Shown here piece after piece: positions 57,294 through 64,000 of a stretch of DNA of 64,000 nucleotides (positions are counted from its first letter, which is position 1; every line of letters starts with the position of its first letter). The DNA comes from Chryseobacterium indologenes (GTDB taxonomy: Bacteria > Bacteroidota > Bacteroidia > Flavobacteriales > Weeksellaceae). The stretch lies in contig CP065590.1 in NCBI GenBank assembly GCA_016025055.1, positions 806,001 through 870,000 on the forward strand, read 5' to 3'. The translations under genes and the position numbers were made by a program. Below the pieces are notes generated by a model that saw only the letters and a program-made list of their open reading frames with translations, had not been told where the DNA came from and did no database searches.

Positions 57294-57375
57294 TGAATTG
57301 AGAATGGAGCATGTAAAGTTGTGAATTAAAAGTTGAGAATCCCACTTTTTTATCCTTTGCTTTATAAGAATTAAA

Positions 57376-57403
57376 ATAACAGCTCATTATATGGGCTGTT
57401 ACT
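57376..57403. terminator. Hairpin between convergent genes
   Basis: TAACAGCTCA / TGGGCTGTTA stem (one G-T pair), between the M1-like gene and the first cargo gene on the minus strand. Confidence 0.6.
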
Positions 57404-57414
57404 TATGTTTAAGA

Positions 57415-58227
57415 CTAATCTTTAATAATTTTTTGTGAGATAGGAACATTGTTAATCGTTCCGGTTACAATATAGGTACCCCGCGGAAGTTCTGTGATAT
57501 CCAGGGCTAAGGCAAATTTGGTTGGTGATTTTTTAACAACCTGTCGAAAAGTATCATAAACTTTAGCATCTTTAACTTCCATCCCAAAAACGATTTTACC
57601 ATCTTTTATGAATGGATTCTGGACGAAACCTGACTTAGCGTTTCCTTCCAGGGAAAAATCCGTCATATTATCACTGCTTCCGTTTAAAGTTCTCTTTATT
57701 GCTGTCGTCGTAGTGGGCGACGGCGCAGGACCGTCCCCTTTAAACTGGTCTGCATTGGAGCCATATCCTACAAAATCAAGAACATTGGAGGAATCAGGAC
57801 TCAAAACCTGTACGATACTTCCTGCCAAAGCAATTTTACCGGAAACATTCGAAATTTTCATCCCGGTAGATTTATTGGGAGTTCCGTCAAAGTTGATAAC
57901 CGTGGTTGCAATAAAATCCGGGGCAGGTAAATCTTCTGTGCCACCTGCTATAGGTGCTTCCTGAATCAGGTAAGTCTGATCAGGCCCCAAAGTGAGGTCA
58001 GGTAAGGTATGATATTGAGTAAAGGGTCCGATTGCCGGAGCATATTGTATACTTGCACCTGTTAAAGAAACCGGTGAGGTACCAATATTTTTAAGTACAA
58101 TATAATTATTCTTTAAGAGGGCACCCGAGTTTTCGTTGCCGCCATAAATTTCATTGATAACAATCTGGGCATTCGAAAATGCAGCTACCATTACCAATAC
58201 AACACTAGTAAAGATTTTTTTCATCAA
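57415..58227 (-). CDS. Lamin-tail-domain protein with T9SS sorting domain
   Basis: 270 residues. Signal peptide, then a lamin-tail (LTD) domain: INEIYGGNENSGALLKNNYIVLKNIGTSPVSLTGASIQYA is the classic start, VLDFVGYGSNA the later strand. The last about 70 residues form a type A sorting domain ending GTYIVTGTINNVPISQKIIKD, so it is a T9SS cargo delivered to the surface or medium. First of a tandem family on this strand. Confidence 0.87.
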   Translation of the reverse strand: MMKKIFTSVVLVMVAAFSNAQIVINEIYGGNENSGALLKNNYIVLKNIGTSPVSLTGASIQYAPAIGPFTQYHTLPDLTLGPDQTYLIQEAPIAGGTEDLPAPDFIATTVINFDGTPNKSTGMKISNVSGKIALAGSIVQVLSPDSSNVLDFVGYGSNADQFKGDGPAPSPTTTTAIKRTLNGSSDNMTDFSLEGNAKSGFVQNPFIKDGKIVFGMEVKDAKVYDTFRQVVKKSPTKFALALDITELPRGTYIVTGTINNVPISQKIIKD

Positions 58228-58346
58228 CAGATAATTTAAGGATAAATTTATGATAAAAATATCAAAAACAATACCATGACATTGAGAAATCTCAAAAAAA
58301 CGCCATCATTAATAGGTATATAGTAACGGAGTTTTTATGTAAAAAA

Positions 58347-58375
58347 GTCGGGCCACTTCTCCGAAGTGGCCCGAC
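58347..58375 (-). terminator. Strong terminator after the second cargo gene
   Basis: Perfect 13-bp GC-rich stem GTCGGGCCACTTC / GAAGTGGCCCGAC with a three-base loop; on the minus strand it is followed by T6. Confidence 0.93.
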
Positions 58376-58396
58376 TCAGTTTTATCTAAAAGCAAA

Positions 58397-59185
58397 TTAG
58401 TCTTTTAAGATTTTTTGAGATACTGCTTCTTTGTTTACAGTTCCTGTTACGATATAGCTTCCTTTTGCTAATTCAGCAACGTTTACAGTTCCGTTTTCTT
58501 TAACAGAAGCTTGTTTTACGACTTGTCCGTACATGTTGAAAATCTTCACATCCTTCACATCGGCTCCGAAAGTAATTTCATTGCTTTTTACGAAAGTGTT
58601 TTTAATCATTCTATGTTTTGAAGGTAAAACTTCTCCCACTGCTAATGTTCCTGAGGTTACTGAGAAATCATCAAAAGCAACCTGTGTAGAATTATTATAG
58701 GCACGAACTTGTAAATGTAATTTAACAACATTTGCCGGAGCAGTTACGGTAACAGAATGCTGGGTCCATGCAGTACTTGCCGGCAAATATCCATTATTCG
58801 GACCTCTTAGAGGGTCCGTAGCTGCTGTAGCTCCCTGGTAAATAGCAGCGTTTGAAGCATCTAGATAATTAGCCCAGATTCTTGCATCAGTATTATCTCC
58901 AATTGCTTTATACCAAAAAGATATTGTATAAGTTACCCCAGGAGACACAGGAATATCTTGTTCAAATCCTGTAGTGGCAGTTGCTGCAGTATATTCTACT
59001 GAATTTATACCCGCATACGGATTAGTTGTTGTTACAGTAGGCAGATAATAAGGGGTACCAGTACCCGGATTAGTTGCAGACCAACCTGTAGTTCCGTTTT
59101 CAAAACCAGGATTGATTACTAAGTTTTGTGCGTTTGCAAAAGCTGCAACTCCTACAATTCCTAAAATAGTAAAGATTTTTTTCAT
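58397..59185 (-). CDS. T9SS cargo protein with carbohydrate-binding-like domain
   Basis: 262 residues. Signal peptide MKKIFTILGIVGVAAFANA, a beta-sandwich of the CBM4/9 type (LVINPGFENGTTGWSATNPGTGTPYYLP at the start; WTQHSVTVTAPANVVKLHLQVRAYNNSTQVAFDDFSV at the end), then the sorting domain SFIV...GSYIVTGTVNKEAVSQKILKD. Probably binds a glycan on the surface or outside the cell; ligand unknown. Confidence 0.87.
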   Translation of the reverse strand: MKKIFTILGIVGVAAFANAQNLVINPGFENGTTGWSATNPGTGTPYYLPTVTTTNPYAGINSVEYTAATATTGFEQDIPVSPGVTYTISFWYKAIGDNTDARIWANYLDASNAAIYQGATAATDPLRGPNNGYLPASTAWTQHSVTVTAPANVVKLHLQVRAYNNSTQVAFDDFSVTSGTLAVGEVLPSKHRMIKNTFVKSNEITFGADVKDVKIFNMYGQVVKQASVKENGTVNVAELAKGSYIVTGTVNKEAVSQKILKD

Positions 59186-59226
59186 AAATATTTTTTTTTA
59201 TTACACAGGTAAAACTACAAAAAAAA

Positions 59227-59249
59227 CGTCATTTGATCTAAATGACGTC
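59227..59249. other. Hairpin upstream of the second cargo gene
   Basis: ACGTCATTT-GATCT-AAATGACGT, a perfect 9-bp stem in the region between the 58397-59185 gene and the decayed paralogue. May be a terminator for the decayed gene or a protein-binding site. Confidence 0.4.
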
Positions 59250-59285
59250 ATATATTTAACAATAAGTTAATTAATAGATTTATTT

Positions 59286-59790
59286 TTTAATTATTTTCTC
59301 AGAAATCTTGTTACCATTTACAATCCCTGCTACAAATGCCTTTCGGAAGCGCTGTAACATGTACTGTTCTATTCTCAACTACTGACGCCGTTTTCATCAG
59401 TTGACCGTTTATATCGTAACTTTTCACCACTGATTTTACTCCAAAAAAAAAAGTCGTTCACTACCGAAGTATTCTTAATAAATAATGCTTTATCTTTTGA
59501 ACATTTGATACTCCAGGAATAGATACAGCAATCCATTGAGGCCAGCATCTGCTCTAACATATCTTTCACCGGTATTATTAAAGGCCACTGAAGTACCTGA
59601 AATACTATATAAAGAAGCAGCATTAATTCTTTTTCTCCTCCAAAGCTCCAGCTTACTCCGTTATCACCAGTATAACTGCCTGTTCCAAATCCGTTGAAAT
59701 GGCCGCCTATAGCTGTTTCAGACCCCTGCGCAGCAACAAATATTGTAAAACACGTGAATTAAGTAAAAACAATGAATAAAGCTCAAAATA
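59286..59790 (-). pseudogene. Decayed T9SS cargo paralogue
   Basis: Fragments in different frames match the neighbour at 59916-60672 and its sorting domain: signal-peptide part FIVFT-stop-FTCFTIFVAAQ, QGSETAIGGHFNGFGTGSYTG, SLYSISGTSVAFNNTGERYVRADAG, KALFIKNTSVVND, and a sorting-domain remnant (VKSVVKSYDINGQLMKTASV, IVNGNKISEKIIKK). At least four frame breaks, one in-frame stop and a deletion of about five bases near 59345 are needed to make one gene, too many for random indels. A genuine pseudogene, although a few of the breaks may be sequencing errors. Confidence 0.8.
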
Positions 59791-59871
59791 ATCGATTATT
59801 ACATTATAATAACATTAATTAAATTGTCTACAGGTTTTGGTCATAAAAAGTAAGAAACAACAAAAAGAGGT

Positions 59872-59896
59872 TATCAGATTTCCGATAACCCCTTTT
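59872..59896 (-). terminator. Terminator after the fourth cargo gene
   Basis: GGTTATC-AGATTTCC-GATAACC hairpin in A/T flanks, just past the 3' end at 59916. Confidence 0.75.
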
Positions 59897-59915
59897 ATAC
59901 TGATATAAAGTAAAA

Positions 59916-60672
59916 CTATTTTTTAATTACTTTCTCAGAAGTACTTTTTCCATTTACAATTCCCGTTACAATATAAATGCCTTTTGGAAGCTCTGCGATA
60001 TGTACTGTTCCGTTCTCAGCTACTGATGCTGTTTTCACCAGTTGTCCGTTTACATTATAAATTTTCACCTCTGATTTTACACCAAAATAAATGTCATTAT
60101 CTACCGAAGTATTTTTAACGAACTTTTTAGCAGATGCTTTAGCATTATCCACTGAAAGAGATCCGTTCATATCAACTTTGATATCATCAATAAAAAAACG
60201 TTTTGAAGTTGAAGCGGCTGCAAATTTCAGTTTTGTAGCGGAAGTTCCTCCCACTATATTTACCGTGTAATTAGAAAATGCAGAATTAGTTAACGTAAAA
60301 CTGCTTGCTCCGTTAATACTTCCACCACCACTAATAGTAACCGTTAATGTAGTGTTATCGGTACCATATCCACCTGCTCTAAAAGTTAAAGTAGCATCTC
60401 CTGCAAGCCCGTTTAACGCGGGGGGTGGTTACAGCTCCTGCTGTACTGGACGAACCCGCTTTTATACATTGTGCGGCACCACCTGCTCCTGCAAATACCC
60501 ATCCTGCACCTGTATAAGCATTTAATGAATTGGTTCCGATATTTCCCGACCAGACATTATCGTTTCCTCCCGTTCCTGCCAAGTCATCAAAACTAGCATT
60601 GAAAATAGTAGTCTGAGCAAAAGTAATAGTGGCAAACATTGCTGTTGCCAATAATGAATAAAGTTTTTTCAT
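59916..60672 (-). CDS. T9SS-sorted exported protein (frameshifted)
   Basis: About 251 residues. The signal peptide MKKLYSLLATAMFATITFA and a beta-rich domain (IFNASFDDLAGTGGNDNVWSGNIGTN...) are followed by a second part with VDNAKASAKKFVKNTSVDND and the sorting domain VKIYNVNGQLVKTASV ... GIYIVTGIVNGKSTSEKVIKK. The two halves meet at a G run (60420-60425) that is one base too long; removing it gives TTPALNGLAGDATLTFRAGG. Concanavalin-like or CBM-type beta domain, function unknown. Closest relative of the decayed copy. Confidence 0.8.
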
Positions 60673-60822
60673 GTTGTAAGAATTTAATAATTAATAATTT
60701 TTCGGCTAAAATACAAGCGAATTTTCAAGACTTCACAATAATCAGATTAAATTTCTGTTAATAATCCTGGACCTCTTGGTATTAACATTTTTTAATTATT
60801 TTTACGAATTATTTTCAAGGGC

Positions 60823-63800
60823 TTGCGGAATTTTATTCTTCTATTTGTTTTCTTTTCTTTAGGCATATTTTCAGGAAATGCTCAGGTATTTTCGTGGAAA
60901 AATCCTAACGTTCCTGAAGATAGCATTAAAAGAGACAGTATTCTCGCCGCAAGACTGGAACAGGATATCTTTGCAAAAGACACCCTGGACTTTATAAGAA
61001 CCAATAATAAAATTGTTATAGACGAAGCTGTACTCGCCAAAAATGATAAAAAAAGATTTTTAGGCGAGCTTAATTCTAAAGGTTCAATCATCCGTGGAAT
61101 CACTTTTGGTAATAATCAGGGGCAGTCTGTTCAAAGTTCAATGGACCTGCAGATTTCCGGCCGGCTTTCAAAGGATGTCACTATTCTGGCAAGTATTTCG
61201 GATCATAATTTGCCAATTCAGGCTGATGGATATACCCAGACTTTGGAAGAGTTTGATAAGATTTATATACAGCTTAATATTAAAGATAAATCGATCCTCA
61301 GGGCCGGTCATTTAGATTTGGTAGAAGCGAAAAATTATTTTGCCAAATACCAGCGAAGAAGTATGGGAATTCAGTTCCAGACAGAACTTGGAAAAGAGAA
61401 TAAAACTTTTATAGACGTTTCCGCAGGAGTAGCGAGAAGTGAGTTTCACAGGGTACGTTTTCAGGGTGTTGAAGGAAACCAGGGACCTTACCGTCTGACC
61501 GGTAAAAACGGAGAACAGTTTATCACCCTTATCTCCGGTTCGGAACAGGTTTTTATTGACGGGATCTTAATGAAACGAGGTGAAAACCAGGATTACATCA
61601 TCAACTACAATACAGGCGAGGTAACCTTTACCAGCTTCCGCCCTATTTTCCAACAGAATTTTATTACAATTTCATATAACTACGCCAACAGAAACTATTC
61701 CAGATATTTATTTACCGGAAAACTTGAACATCAGAGAGAAAAGTTCAAGGTAGGCCTGAATTGGTTTATGGAAAACGACAACAAAAACGCACCGCTTTCT
61801 TTAAACCTGTCAAAAGAAGATGAAGAGATTCTGGCCGACGAGGAAATGATCCTAATCTGATGTACGCTCCATCCGGAGTTCTTACAGAATACGACGTTAA
61901 TAAAATCCTGTATCGTAAGAATGCTGCAGGGAATTACGAGTTTTCAACTGATCAGAATGAGCCTCTTTACCAGGTTTCTTTCACCTACTTTGGAGTAAAT
62001 CAGGGTGATTATAAAACTGCACAAACTACCAATAACGGCCGTGTTTTTGAATATGTAGGTCCTAATGCAGGGGATTACAGAGCCGTAAGAAAACTGCCTT
62101 CACCACAAAAATCCCAGGTATTCTCCCTTAACTCAGAATACTTATTGAATGAAGGAAAGATTGGTGCCGATATTTCATTGAGTAATTACGATGTCAATTT
62201 ATTTTCTTCGAAAGATTCGGATCAGAATATCGGATATGCATACCGTATTTTCGGTAATAAAAGTTTTACAAAAAACAACTGGAAAGGAACTCCGAGCTTT
62301 GAATATCAGTACATCGACAGGCAGTTCCACATCTTAGACCGTATCAATGATGTTGAATTCTCCAGAGATTTTAACCTCGCACAGGAATTCAACAAGAAAA
62401 CCCAGAACAGATTTATTTTCAGCTTTTTAAATAAGTGGAATAATAAGTCCACCTTAAATTACCGCATCAATTATCTGAACGAACAGGATTCATATAAAGG
62501 GATCAAAAACGATCTTGATTTTGGCTGGATCAGCGGAAAATTTTTCACAAAAGGTACTCTTTCTTACCTGAGTACCAACGCTACGCTTCAGGACACTAAA
62601 TTTATCAGAGGAGGAGTTTCAACAGAATACACCGGTAAAAAAGGAAGCTGGACAATCGGAGGAAGCATGGAACATAATGAGAAAAAATATAATGATTCTC
62701 AGCTCATGGATGTCACCAGTTTCAGCTGGAAAGAACTCTTCGTGCAAAAGAAAATTGGCGACAGCACCCGCACCAAATTACTTGCCAAGGTCTATATGAG
62801 AGATAACGACTCAGTACGCGACAACAGGCTTCAAAACATGAATAATATTTTGGGGGTTATGGCTGAAAGTCAGATTATCAAAAACGAAAGAACCTCTTTA
62901 AATGTTCTGATTCACTATAGGAAATTCTTTTATCAGAATGTAGATCCTAATGTCACCACCAGAAATAATGACTTTGTGGTTGGAAATATTCTGTATAATC
63001 AGCAGCTTTTCAGAAACGGAATGCGTCTTCAGGCTTTTTTATGAACTTGGAAACGGGCAGGAAGCTCAAAGGGAATTCCAGTATATCAAAGTAACAGATG
63101 GCCAGGGCATTTATAAATGGACAGATTACAACGGAGACGGCATTCAGCAGCTCGATGAGTTTGAGATTGCGGAATATTCTGATCTTGCAAAATATATCAG
63201 GGTTTACACCAATTCGGTCAGATATATTCCTTCCAATAAAAATAAATTACAGCTGGCATTATTTGTTAATCCGGCCATTGTTTTTAATTCAGAAAATAAA
63301 TTCTTAAAGCGCTGGAACTTCAATGTTTCTTTAAATTCTCAAAATTCATTCTATAAAAAAGATAAAGTTTTAGTTTTAAATCCATTTGAAAAAAACAGTG
63401 ATCAGATTCTTAAAAATCAGAACATCTTAGCCTCAGTACAGTTTAATCCCACTGATAAATCGGGATGGAACGGGAACTACAGATTCATCACCAATGACAA
63501 CCTTATCAATGCCAATTTCAGTAACGAAGAGCGTCAACAGACTTCTCAATTTGTGAATATAGGATATTGGTTCAACAAAGAATTCAGGGTGGATTGGGAA
63601 AACTCCGTTCATGATATTAAAAACTCTTCCCAACAATTTACAACGCGAGATTATCGCCTCAATAATTTTGAAACCAAACCAAAAGCCACGTATAAATTCA
63701 CAGATGCCATACAAGCTGAACTTTCCTCTGCTTACCGTCAGAAAAAAAGATTGGATGGAGAAGAATTACTGAAAGCATTCGATGTGACCGGAACGATTCA

Positions 63801-64000
63801 ATGGGAAAGGAAAAAAACGTCTATCCGCGGAAACTTCTCGTTCATCAACAACAATTTCAACGGAAACAACTTCAGTATCGTAGGAAACCAGATGCTAGAT
63901 GGTCTGAAGCCTGGAAAAAATCAGGTCTGGAGCGTATTTATTCAGCAGGCTATCAACTCTTTCATTCAGTTAAATTTAAATTATGAAGGAAGAAATTCGG
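60823..64000 (+). CDS. Large exported protein of unknown function, partial (two frameshifts; 3' end outside window)
   Basis: At least 1055 residues. Signal peptide MRNFILLFVFFSLGIFSGNAQ with TTG start. The frame breaks near 61840 (one base missing; the text should read ...ILA-D-GNDPNLMYAPSG or similar) and in the T6 run at 63035-63040 (one T too many; then FYELGNGQEAQREFQYIKV). Long alternating polar/aromatic strands and a motif TDYNGDGIQQLDEFEIAEY (calcium-loop-like DxNGDGxxxxDE) near 63125-63170. Typical of big Bacteroidota surface or barrel proteins; no named family recognised. It runs open to the window's last base. Confidence 0.72.

Noticed and set aside
59286..59790. Intact cargo gene broken only by sequencing errors
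   Set aside because: Needs at least four frame corrections, removal of a stop in the signal peptide and a five-base insertion; other genes need one or two.

Overview
The window reads as a chromosomal segment of a low-GC member of the Bacteroidota, most likely family Weeksellaceae and close to Chryseobacterium. The basis is family content: GLPGLI protein, GG-leader bacteriocin-like peptides, an astacin (flavastacin-like) lipoprotein protease, a thermolysin-type protease and several secreted proteins with type IX secretion (T9SS) C-terminal sorting domains, a T9SS plug-domain protein, TonB-dependent receptor. Several promoters also match the Bacteroidota form TTG-N17-21-TAnnTTTG. No phage, transposase, CRISPR array or rRNA operon is visible.

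Layout. 1-2.2 kb: 3' part of recQ and fmt. 2.2-4.7 kb: an accessory insert with a GG-leader Cys-rich peptide and a GLPGLI protein, bracketed by a 252-bp direct repeat of the 3' end of a Crp/Fnr-type regulator gene. 4.7-18.6 kb: riboflavin gene ribB(A), a flavin monooxygenase, astacin protease, Pif1-like helicase, gamma carbonic anhydrase, Nfu Fe-S scaffold, FMN reductase, ferrochelatase, M4 protease, T9SS plug protein, MBL hydrolase. 18.7-25 kb: trehalose-use cluster (MFS transporter, trehalase, TonB receptor) with a divergent AraC regulator. 25.9-32.8 kb: TetR regulator and a tripartite RND efflux pump, with four copies of one palindrome. 33-36.6 kb: miaA, yicC, gmk, nadA. 36.7-42.4 kb: a second GG-leader peptide, then a threonine operon (leader peptide/attenuator, thrA, thrB, thrC) followed by folB. 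42.4-50.2 kb: DUF4403 and RDD proteins, tRNA-Cys, a gene-poor AT-rich stretch with repeated hairpins, a GT2 glycosyltransferase and a large membrane protein. 50.3-57.3 kb: aroC, two thioredoxin-like proteins, a DUF1232 protein, a fused orotate phosphoribosyltransferase/OMP decarboxylase and an M1-peptidase-like protein. 57.4-60.7 kb: tandem family of T9SS cargo proteins with one decayed copy. 60.8-64 kb: a large exported protein running off the end.

Data quality. At least sixteen single-base indels split thirteen otherwise ordinary genes, many of them housekeeping (fmt, ribB, hemH, gmk-neighbour yicC, nadA, thrA, thrB). Fifteen of the sixteen fall in homopolymer runs, mostly one base short in A/T runs. 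In almost every case the rest of the protein continues in another frame and restoring one base gives the family length. I therefore treat them as probable sequencing errors and annotate the genes across the frameshift, stating each site. Only the cargo paralogue at 59.3-59.8 kb and the regulator fragment at 2.3-2.5 kb look like genuine pseudogenes.
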